Shown: piece after piece, positions 1-10,900 of the stretch | Numbering within the stretch: the stretch's first letter is position 1 | Layout: every line of letters begins with the position of its first letter | Assembly: GCA_900617975.1 (NCBI GenBank) | Contig: UZAE01000711.1 | Coordinates: forward strand, 1 to 19,315 | DNA from: Rodentolepis nana | Taxonomy: Eukaryota; Platyhelminthes; Cestoda; Cyclophyllidea; Hymenolepididae | Length of the DNA: 19,315 nucleotides | Direction of reading: 5' to 3' | Notes under the pieces: model-generated | Seen by the model: the letters and a program-made list of their open reading frames with translations, nothing else | What the model was told of the DNA's origin: nothing | Database searches by the model: none | Program-made: the position numbers and the translations under genes

Positions 1-19
1 ATACAATATAGATTAATGC

Positions 20-339
20 GGGGTGTGCGATAGACTTACCTCCACGTGGTGCACCCTGGGCAACGTATATTCATACGGCAAAAAAGTCTATTAACTGGCA
101 GTTGACTTCTCACTTCAAACTACCATCACCCCACTCTATGTCATATTCGACTAGTTCACAGTACTCTCCTCACCTTTTTCCTACCTTTGTGTTTGTCTCT
201 TACATCTTTGAAACACTCTTCTGTTCCTCCCCCCCCCCTCTCGACTTTTTCACTTTGGTGTTCCTTCCCCTCTGTGAAGCTTGAAGTCAACTAAAGGGAT
301 AATGGTAACCATCAAGACACCTGCCATTTGATATAAATA
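20..339 (+). mobile_element. SINE-like interspersed repeat, copy 1 (most complete)
   Basis: The copy of about 320 bp runs from GGGGTGTGCGATAGACTTAC to a TATAAATAA tail. It is flanked by a perfect 15-bp direct duplication, AATATAGATTAATGC, at 5-19 and 340-354. This is the mark of target-primed retrotransposition. No ORF, no terminal inverted repeats and no long terminal repeats are visible. A C10 run lies inside it. The perfect duplication and full length suggest a young insertion. It is antisense to the host gene. Confidence 0.85.
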
Positions 340-1091
340 AATATAGATTAATGCCTACTAGGCAAAAATTTTCCCACACGATGTGAGATAAGAGATGATA
401 AACGTTGGCAACCCAGTTAACATCCGATTTCGAGTGAGAAGATGCCAAAATAACGACAATAGGTGGAGGATGTTACTTGACCGTAACTGACAAGGCAAGA
501 AAAGGCGATTGACTGAAAATGCGAATAACAAATATTACTCTGGTAAAAGTAATGATCCTCTAACTCCTTCATTAGATAAATGCCGACAAGACACACACAG
601 ACACAACAAGAACAAGGTTGGCAAATTTCGAGAAAAATCAGACACAGCAAAGAAGCCCATCAGATTCACAAGCCGTTTCACGATGGAAAATAACCACAAC
701 ACAGTCAGCTGGGGAGAAAATAATGATTTAATTTGGAGAAAACATGCAAATGTAGGGATATATGAAAGAGTTTGTGCGACATTGGGTGGTTTAAATTTGG
801 TAGAAAAAGGTAGAAGTGGTTGGAAAGAAAAGACCAGTATTCGTTAAAGCTATATACAAAATCTGAAACATTTATTCCTATATGAACGAGACGGCTAATT
901 TCTAGAGTTATCTTCGATAATTAAAGTGAAGGAAGCCACTGACACTTCTATAGAACTTCGAGTAATTATCGTAGAAACCCCAGTCAATAAATATATGACT
1001 CAAATTCCAAATAACGTTCAAATTTTTGTGCATTCCTCTAATATGCCTTTTTTAAATAGAGGGCTAAGTATTGACCTCAACCTTACCCTCA

Positions 1092-1104
1092 CCCCCCCCC
1101 CCCC
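1092..1104 (+). repeat. Poly-C tract (C13)
   Basis: This run of 13 C on the plus strand is in an intron. On the gene strand it is poly-G. Confidence 0.95.
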
Positions 1105-1616
1105 GACTGATCCTAACTTCCCGCCTAACTAGAGAAACACTAAGGCGTGTTGACACTAGGAGGGGGAGGGGAGGGAGGGTTAAGCAAGACTCTACGCAGA
1201 TTATGCATTCACTAGCCGTAGAAGCCATTTAAGGAGTTGCAAATGCGGAATTTAAGATAAACCCTTGAAAAAGTACACACAAGAGCATTGAGAAAATCCA
1301 AGGCAGCAAAAGTTCCATGAAAGAGGCAGAAAGAGACTAAAGTAGATGGAATTATCCAGGTAGGAGACTCAAGGCCATCAACAATAATTTAATAATGTTA
1401 CCCATTAGGTAACTAAAGCCGCACACCAAAACACGAGTATAATAGCTTTGAGGGACATTTGAGTTATGAGACAAATTTTGAGTGAGTTTCATTCACAACC
1501 ACAGCTCTACGACAGGAAGTCTTCAGACCGTTTGAAATAAGTGTCCGCATTTTACGAAAGCAAATCCGCATTCTTTAACTTCAATATCAACGTTATGTAA
1601 GGTGAAAAAGACTCAC

Positions 1617-1958
1617 CTTTCGATCATAAACCGGAGGTAGCTCAGTAGCATTTTCAGTATCCCCCTGATAAGCGGACTCCGTTTTAAGATGTGCCGAGGA
1701 GAGAAGACAATCCTGTAGACTACGGGCAATAGCTGACCCAATTGTGCTCACACGAATGTCTAGTATTCGAGCCAGGTAGTAGATCTCATCCACGGTCTTG
1801 TAGGGGAAATGAGCCAATTGGTCGCAAATGAAAACGAGCTCTTGAAGACCGCTGTCTCCGGACGGTGAGTCAGAATTGGCTGAGTTGACTCCGACAGAAG
1901 ACGATTTGTGTGAGGAAATTCCATTGTCTGAGGCATAGGAAGACCTCAACTGCGAATT
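1617..1958 (-). CDS. NIPBL: NIPBL-like exon 12 of window, with Ser-rich linker
   Basis: The exon has up to 114 codons between an acceptor at CATCATAG (or a second in-frame AG nine bases on) and donor AAG|GTGAGT, phase 0. A Ser-rich linker of about 35 residues comes first. Then LQELVFICDQLAHFPYKTVD and EIYYLARILDIRVSTIGSAI match the vertebrate block reading LLYIADNLACFPYQTQEEPLFIMHHIDITLSVSGSN. The end, PPVYDRK, enters the acidic/basic linker before the C-terminus, which lies beyond the left edge. Confidence 0.92.
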
Positions 1959-4900
1959 CTATGATGAAAATGCAAATAGTAAGCAATATGCATCAATCAA
2001 ACCAGTGGACTCACGCCTCACATACTCAATCATTCAGATAAAGTAGATTAGATGCTAGGACATTTAGGATTTCGAGAGGGAATAGCAACACACAGTATGC
2101 ACCGACAATCGCTATTCAAGCATTAAAAGTGAAATTTATTTTATTTCTAAACAATTTAAAGAGCCGCCATTCCTAGAGTTAAATAAAAAGGCAGTCACGA
2201 GTAGAATGGTCATTTATAAAATAGAGGCAATAAGCATTTCGAAACACGATTGGAAAAGGGCATATTTAGGACGTCCGAAGGAAGGGGTGGAATAGGATAG
2301 CCATTGCTTTGAAAAAAAATTCAGAAAACAGCAGCAAACTCGAAAAATGATGATTAATAGTTCACTTCACTTCCCGCTTAAATGCGCAGTTAGTGTTAGA
2401 GAAAAAACACAACAACAACTTCGAAAAGTACATGCTTTCGGGAAATAATATTGCTCGTCGCCACCGTCAGTACTTGTGAAGCGAAAGATTTCCTCCACTC
2501 AGCTATGAACCCCACCAAAGACCTAAGCCACAAGACTCCAAGTTGATTGTGGAGATATCAATGACAATAACAAAAAAACATAATAAATTAAAATACATAG
2601 ACAGTAGTGCACCAAATAGTCAATTGTGTACGACATTTACATAATCGATAACCCTATCTAGGCAAAACCTATTAGCTCATATCACAAGTACATAGGGGTA
2701 CACATAAAATTAACTTGTTAAAACAAAGAGCGATAAAGGAAATTTCAACCCAAAGTATTAGCGGCGCTAATTCGACAGTTGCTAATATGTATATATGCCC
2801 ACGCTCGTGCAGGCTAGCCAAAGCAGCACCGGTAATAGTAAGCATCGCTTGACACTCATATCCACCTCTTATTGGTTAGCCAGATTTGCTTCAAAAATAT
2901 GCATACAGCCAGGACGAACACTTGTACAGATTCAAAATGGCATTATGTGCTAAAACACTTAGATAAACGCTGATACAATCGAGGATTATGATAACGAAGG
3001 TATCGCAACTAGTATAAGGTAATATCGAGTAAGAGATAAGTGGGAAAAGTGCGCTCAAACATAGGACAATTTTTAGCCAAGTCCTTGTCTTAATTAGAGA
3101 GCAATTGAAAAGAAAGGTAGTCAATAACGATTGAAGTTACAGATAAGGCAAATCAGCTATTTTAAGCTACACGCATCTTTTGCGTTATTAGAAGCTTTTT
3201 TTAGCTGGTTAGGATAATGGAAAAGCACTCAAACTCCGATGCACAAAGCACCTTAAGCTATGAATAAGGATCTTACAAAGCATTAAAATGAATACTCTCA
3301 AACTGACGAATGCACACACTATGAAGCCAGCACTGACTAAACTGAATAGTTAGATAAGACGAGATCTTACATAATCGTTATCAAAAAGATTGACTAGATT
3401 TGAGATGAGTGACCGACGATGATGCTTATTTGACTGAAGAAGACTGTAGGTCGGGTGATTCAGAGCTGTGGGTCGCACAAGTGTCGAATCAGATTTTTCC
3501 GACCCCGCAATGGGCTTGTTGACATACGCACCCCGAATAAGGGTCTCCTGACGGCCGTCATTGCCACCGCTTGATGCTGCAATAATCTTCTGCAGTTGGA
3601 ATGCACTTCGAATACCCGGAGCAGCTTTCAACTAGAAGTCGAAAAGAAGAAGCTGTTAGAATGAATAGAAACTAGCGTAACTTCAAATGTTTTAATATAA
3701 GCGCAAATAGTCCCCCCCCCACCGCCCGCCCCAGCTTTTTTAATGACCGTAGTAATTTCGGGGTGTGAATTTCACATACCAAACAAGGTGTTATGATATT
3801 CGAAACACGGGGTGAGCAATAGACTTACCTGCATGTGGTGCACCCTGGGCAACGTATACTCATACAGCAAACAAAGTCTATTAACTGGCAGTTGACTTCT
3901 GACTTCAAACTACCATCACCCCACTTCCACAGTACTCACATCACCTTTTTTCTACCTTTGTGTCTGACTCCTTTACATCTTTGAAACATTCTTCTATTCC
4001 CCCCCCCCTCTCGACTTTTTGCCACTTTGATGTTCCTTCCCCTCTGTGAAGCCTGAAGTCAACTAAAGGGCTAATGATACCTATCAAGATGCCTGCCATT
4101 TGGTATAAATAAATAAATATTCGAAACACCAACAATGCATGCACAATGTCCTTAACATTACAAGCTAACGCCAAATTAGGTGTCATTGGTTTTTACCTGA
4201 CAAAGAAAAGTAAACGTTTCACGCTCATGGGTATTGCATTTAAGGCGCCTAACAAGCAATTATTGCATCTAAATATTAAACGAAAAAAAAGCCAATTTAC
4301 TTAAAAGCCGTCTTTGGTGATAAGATTTGCTCAATGAACAAATCAATAAAGTAAATCGACATAAAGCCAAAGTATTAGGCTTGAAATAAAGTATTCTCAA
4401 AAAAATCATTCACCATATGCTCAATTATTTCGTAACAAATGATTTCCCTCTAAACCATGCCCTTTGAAGTTGACAAGGTTGATGCCCCGCTGTAAGCGTG
4501 TACAATTAGATAGAAATCAACCAAAGAACTAAGAGTGAAGATTCCGCAAAGTCAAACATAAAAAAGATTTGTAAGTTAGGTAATTACTTAATTAACAACT
4601 TGCATCCAATGGAACAAAGTCATACTGGCATTGATTGATGCACATTCAAGATGTTCAACTTCTAACATTAAATGAATAAGCCTGGTGTGATTGAATATTC
4701 TACAGCGTATTCACAATGAGAGCCATATCCAGTGGGCTAATTCCGGTTAAATAAAATTGGAATTAGGGAAAAAGCTTCTTTTTATATGACTAATGCTTGG
4801 ATTACTTAGCCGCTCTTACAAACAAGCGGAGATTATGCATTTTCGTCCGCATACCGCCACGGGAAAGAACATTAAATACTACTAATTCTACTTGTCCAGT

Positions 4901-7900
4901 TTCGGAATCACCGGCGTCTTAACTACCACACGATATGGAAACACGAAGCGGTGTTCTCTTAGAGGTCCCAATTTTATTTTCAAACCCCCCCCCCACCTCC
5001 CCACTCCCCTTCTTGTATCCTAGTTAAAGGAGACCATCAATTTTCAGGCCAATGGTGACTTTTTTATACGGGAGGTTGGATTGGCTGGAAGAGGAGGGAG
5101 TTGACATGGCCACCCGCACACAGCTTTTTAACGGCTTCGCGACTAGTTTACACTTTGGCAATGCTGTTGGCGCAAAGATTCAAAGGGACACAATTAGAGG
5201 AGAATGAAATGAAGGAAGCAGACGGTCTTTCGGGTGTATTTACAGCCGAGGAAATTATAATTAACGGACAGGGGTGTGCACCCTGGGCAACGTATATTCA
5301 TGCGGCATAAGTCTATTGACTGGAAGTTGAGTTCTCACTTCAAAATACCATCACCTCACTCTATGCCATATTCGACTATTTTCCCAGTCCTTTTCTACCT
5401 TTGTGTTTGTCTCATCCCTCTGTGAAGCCTGAAGTCAACTAAAGGGCTAATGATAACCATCAAGACGTCTGCCATTTGATATAAATAATTAACGGAGGAC
5501 GCCTTGCAACTGAAAATGCGAAGGTGGGAAAAGCAAAACGTTGAATTTGCACTTAACGAGATATATGATTCAGTTGTAACCATGTCACGTAATTCATCAA
5601 ATTTTGATGTAGAAAAAGTAGCATACATAAATGTATAGGTGAACATATCAAAAACATCTTAAATGCCAATTAAGAGGGCACCTCTGTAAGCCATAAATTT
5701 TCGCTTGATGCAAAAAGGCAAACTTTTATCTTCATAACAATCTTTCTTGTGTGTGTGTGTGTTGACATTATCATATGGTAGCACTAAAGGTGCTTGATTT
5801 CTCACAAGTGCTGAAAACGCTCATGCGCAGAGAGGGTAAGCTAATTTTATGAATATACTCTCGAAAATCGATAGATCACAACCCCACCCACCCCCCCAAC
5901 CCCCTCCTTCCCCTAAGAAGACTTTGTTTTGGTTTTCGTTCGGTAGAATTCTTAGGTGACACACAAGGAAGGCAGAACAAATCCAGGAAATTTTTAGTGT
6001 GACTAATTTGTCGCATCAACTTATTACTTTAGCCGATCATTTTCCTTCGCGGACAAAAATAACACCCAACACACTAAAACGACCCAATTCTATGGGAGAA
6101 CAGACAGCGCGAAAAAGATTACAGCAAATGGATATGATTTCTAGGAATATGTTATGGAAATAGGGAAAGAAGTGTAAATTAAACATGAAGTGAGGAAAAT
6201 GAAATGAAATAACGTTATCCACCACGAAGATGGCACAAGTGTCAAATGTTATAGGGGTTCTGTAAAGAGAAATAGCAGAATAGCAAGAATCCAACACAAG
6301 TAATGCACTAAATGAGTGATACTAAGTAATAATAACTGACTTCAAAGAGGACTTTACAAGCTTCTTCTAGTGCAGATGGGGTGGCGTAGAGGTTAACTTG
6401 TATCCTGGATAAATCGGAGGTCGTAGGTTCAATAGCAATCCTTGCATACAATCGGGGGAATACGAGGACAACGCTAATTCAAATAGGAGTGAAAGAGAGT
6501 AATTGGTATGACACTACTCTCTAATCAAGATGACCTTGAACCAACCCGAAAAGAGGGGTCATTCGAAGAAAGAATCCCAATCAGTTCTGCCACGGATGAA
6601 ACTATTAGTCAATCATCAGAGGAAATTTCAAATGCATAGACTTTCATATCGTTCAAATATACATCTAAAACCATTACTCAATATTTCTAATATTCACTGC
6701 CCAAGTATCAAACGAAGGAAGCGGAATTTGTCTGAACAAATCCATTGCCAAAAAGAAACTCGCGTGACTGCACGCTTATCCCCCAAAGAAAATCCGCCCT
6801 CAATACTTTCAACTCCCCCCCCCCTCCCCCACACGCCCGCTCCTTAAGATGCCGCGCGAGATCATTCAAAGAATGAAATTACTACAAGTCACGCTCGGAT
6901 GTTGGAGTAAGAGACAAAAAGGATTGGCAAATATTAAGCGAACTGGGGAGGGCGGGGGGTGCGCGATAGACTTACCTCCATGTGGTCACTCTGGGCAAAA
7001 AGTCTATAAGCCGGCAGTTGACTTCTGACTCCAAACTAACATGACCTGACTCTATGCCATTTTCCACAATTTTACAGTACTCACCTTGTCCTCCTCGCTA
7101 CCTTTGTGCCTGTCTCTTTCTCTCTCTCTCTCGCTTACAGCTGTGAATCACTCTTCTGTTCCCCATCTCCAGTTTTTGTGACTTTGGTGTACCTCCCCTC
7201 TGACAAATTGGAAGTCATTTAGAGGGCTAATAGTATCTTTTATAAAGCCTGCTATTTAATATAAATAAATGTTAAGCGAACCCGTACTTTGGTTTAAAAG
7301 CACGAAGTACTCACTGACATTTTGCTATGCCCACGACACTGCACAAATGAAGACTTCCCAAAGGAGGAAATCTGTTTGCGCAAAATGCGGATTATGAAAT
7401 TGGTCGGGGAGTAAAAAAGCAGTAAACTACCGTCATGGATACAAGAACTTTATACTCAATATTCAAGGAAAGAATTGGATTAAGAGATACTCAAGAAACC
7501 CACCCCCCTCCCCCTCAATGCATTAATAATATTTGATTCTGAAATCCAAAGGTGAGCAGGAGTAATTTTCAATAATATGTCCAAAGGACTAATTTGCGAC
7601 AACAAACAGTGAACTTCTAGCACGCGCTGATGAATGACTGCGATAACTCACCGCCAAGAAACCCGAATGTTGTTGAACAATCTCCTGAAGAAGGATGACA
7701 GCCCGAGATTTGATTGTGTTCTCCACATCAGTTTGAAGACAAATTAGAGCGGCAATGAAGGGAAAAGGCATCATAAGACCTTGACGCATGGCTGTGGAAA
7801 TTAAAGTGAGGGCTTTTGTACGCACAGTGGTTGATGCCGAAGTTACACAATGTTCCAGGGCGGTTTGAAGGTAAATTTGCACCACAGTGCTTCCATGCAC

Positions 7901-10900
7901 ATCTCTAGTATCGCCCAAGACTTTTAAAGATTCCTGTTTGCTCTGCGACGACCCTAATTAAAGAAAAAAGGCAAAAAAAATCGATCGTTTCAAAATTTCA
8001 TGCAAGTAGGGCAGTAAAATGTCAGATAAATGCCGTTAACCTGACTGCATATGATTAATAGTAAAGGAAAATGAAACGATTCGATATAGCAAGGAAGATA
8101 ACCATAAGGCACGTGTAGAGAATGATTTAAAATGCTCAATTTCTGAAAATAAGCTTCAAATAATAAAGGCAGAAGTGGTTGGTTGAAAAAGAACCGGCAT
8201 GAGGAATAAAGCTTAGGGAAGTGAAGTGTAGCACCCAAAGTAACAATGACAGGTTAGCAGATATACAAATATGAGGCCAGAAGCCATTACAGGTGAAATT
8301 GTGTCAAGGAATTCATTTCTCAATGTTGACTAAGTAGATCATATCTAGAGTTAAAAAAACTGAAATAAATTATCCAGCCAAGCACTAAAGAAAGAACATC
8401 TGCAGAAATCATTCATAAGGAATTACCCAACCGACCCCCTCCCCTCCCCCAACAAAAACACTCGGATCTAGAAGTAGTGCCGTCTCTTGTTCAGCTAAAA
8501 ATTTGTATACTATATCAACAATTTGCTATGGCTAACCATAAAATTCCAAAAAACAAATGACTACTCAACATTTACTGGCCATTTTGAGAGATGAATGTGG
8601 TAAATCACTTCTTAACCAGAGGCACTGCAAGTGACTGCGCAAGATGAAAAGATCGTTTACTCAACCTAATCCTATAAATAATAAATAAGTGGTCATTTAA
8701 CTAACCAGAACCGTCACACAAATATGTCTGACTTAACCGTACCACTGAATTTGGCAAAATGATAGTCAATGAAGGAGTGAGTTAACTTACAATTGCTATC
8801 ATTAGCCGCTGCAGTCTTTTCTTCATCTACAAGGAAGTTATTGATGCAATCTAGAACAATGCACTGTAGATCTGCCACCGCATCCTTCGGAAAGGCAGCA
8901 TTCACTCCGCTTAGGATACTCTTAAAGAAGTCCTGCAATCTCGAAGAACGAAAGAGGTAGTCATGCCGATTGGCTAGGAATGAAAGACCAGCGATCGCTT
9001 TTTTAGCCATCTCGACATCATACCCTCCGGCCGCATTTATAGCTCGCCTTGTCTCCTCATCCACATTCAAAAGAAGAGCGGTTTCCGCAAAGAACATAAG
9101 TGTGTTGAAGACCTCATCCCGGTTATTCTTTCCACTTGAAGCCTGTAAGAGAAGAAAGCATGTCGTATGATCACAAAACAGTGCGATAGTGCTCAAGTCT
9201 GATGACATTATTAGGTATAAGGAGAGAGGTTACTTTTAAGAGGGATAAGAGGATTGGATATAAGTTAAGGAGCTTACCCAAGGTAGACTCTACAGATTTA
9301 TGCAGACAATAATGAAGTTATAAAAACGTGTATTACTAGGATTTACTAATTAACGGTAGTAAATACATCGGCAACATACCTGATGAGAAAGAATGGAAAT
9401 ATTGGCATCCGGTGGCAAGCGAGGGTCACCTTTGGGCAGATTGACAAGCTCGAAAGCAGCGTTGGCGAGATCTTGGAGTGAGAAGAGTTTGCAGATGAGA
9501 CCAACTGTGTAGACAGCTCGAAGAACCTTTGGTCGAGCACGCCAATGGGAACGAACAGACAAGGAGTTGGAACTTGACATCGAAGATGATACAGGCTTGA
9601 TTACGGGTAACTTTCGTTTCTTCTCTTGAATGAGACATTCTAAATAAGCAGACAAGATAAATGGTAAGTGCGAAGTTATTTAAGCTCATAAACCTATCTG
9701 GTTAATATTCGGAAAATGGCATAAGGAGGGGTGGGGGTGGGGGTGTGGGAGGGGGGGAGTGATTTTGTTACTGCGGAGAAAAAGAGCCTTTTGCTAGAAA
9801 TGGTAATTCTTTTGGGAAAATACTCTTTAATTCCATAATTCTGCTAGAGGTGGCAGAAAATTGAGCAGAAGGCACTTTAAGAAAAAAACAGGAGGGGAAA
9901 TCCCGAAGCAGTGAGAGAGAGAGAGAAAGAGAGAGAGCGCGGAGGAGGAGGAGGGGGGGGAGAGGGAGGAGAGGCAGATTAGGGCTAATTTGAGCATTAA
10001 ATAACAAAAGTGCAGTCAGATAAAAATGCAGATTCAAATTGCTTTCTGCTTGACGGCGCCTTTCAAAGGGTATGATTTCTAACAAATAAACGCCAAGAGA
10101 CTAGAAAGATTGTTGTTCACAACATACAAATGGGACACTCATTAATGGAAAGATTAAAAGATCGTTTAATCTCCCACAGGCAGCATAAACCTCAAGGAGG
10201 AAACGAGCAGTAGACGGAGAGAATATGGACACATAAAAAGAGAACAATTCATTAAGAGTGGGGAAGAAAAGATCACCAGATAAGTCATGTGCAGCGGTAA
10301 GAAAAGAACAGAGAGAGAGAGAGATAGAAGTTCGGAGTAATAAGTGCCAGAGAAAGATAGTCAAGAAGTCCCAGAGGCAGAAAAAGCAATAAAACTAGCC
10401 TTGAGGAAGCCATCGAGATAGTGAACAGTGCTCGACATTTTATACCCAATTCCCAAGCTAACAGCAGAGTGGAAGCAACTTCTGAAATCTCTCCGACCAC
10501 GCACAAGGCTACTCTCTCACTTTTCTCCCACTCAAAATAGCGAGACGCCTATTTTGACGTTTCGTCTGTCATTGATGGTAAATGATGATAGTGGGGAGGA
10601 GGGGGGTGGGGGGAGGGCAGGGAAAAAGCAGAAAAAGTCCTCCCCAAGACCGCCGTATCTTGAACAAAGCAGATTCTTCCACCAGGCATGGAATCACTCC
10701 GTTCAGGCCAGTGCCTAGACAGAGAGAGAGAAAGAGGGACAAATTGCCAAGTACATGGTCAAGAGAAGAAATACTGGTCTCCTCAAGAACAGTCACACAA
10801 AATGACAGCTGTGGACTATGAACAGGGTGAAGAAGAGTAAAGCCAAATAACTGAGGGTAGCTGTTTTTACTAGGAGAAAGTCAAGAAGGCTGCCAGTAGC

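Larger units (their letters stand above)
1..1616 (-). other. Intron after exon 12 (incomplete)
   Basis: The intron begins at a GTGAGT donor (1611-1616, minus strand) and runs off the left edge. It holds one SINE-like copy (20-339), a C13 tract (1092-1104) and a G-rich run (1159-1181). I see no exon in it: open frames here show no family resemblance and no coherent splice borders. Confidence 0.8.
3632..7651 (-). other. Longest intron (10-11), repeat-rich
   Basis: This 4,020-bp intron contains three SINE-like copies (3809-4116, 5269-5484, 6944-7271), a tRNA-derived SINE head (6374-6445), a (GT)7 microsatellite and at least five C-rich tracts. Flanking exons align contiguously to the family, so no coding exon is expected. 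About 4130-4980 and 5500-5880 show nothing I can name. Confidence 0.8.

Noticed and set aside
20..339. The repeat as a solo LTR or TRIM element.
   Set aside because: It does not begin TG and end CA, the duplications are 10-15 bp rather than the 4-6 bp typical of LTR elements, and it has a TAAA-type tail.
509..847. Plus-strand 112-codon open frame in the left intron.
   Set aside because: Its composition is that of AT-rich intron DNA, it has no recognisable domain and no supporting splice or promoter signals.
3941..5646. Minus-strand open frames at 3941-4186 and 5395-5646 share a peptide segment (IISPLVDFRLHRG), suggesting a gene family.
   Set aside because: The shared part is just the antisense reading of the interspersed repeat (copies 2 and 3). 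Outside the repeat the frames do not match.
6530..6847. Plus-strand 105-codon open frame.
   Set aside because: It ends in a C-rich tract that reads as Pro, has no family resemblance and lies in a long intron just after the tRNA-like SINE head.
8970..9170. Plus-strand open frame opposite exon 9.
   Set aside because: It is the shadow of the conserved minus-strand exon and has no recognisable product.
10532..10620. Minus-strand GACGAAAC near the hairpin, resembling part of a hammerhead ribozyme core (schistosome SINEs carry one).
   Set aside because: The CTGATGA core needed upstream is absent, so no hammerhead can form.
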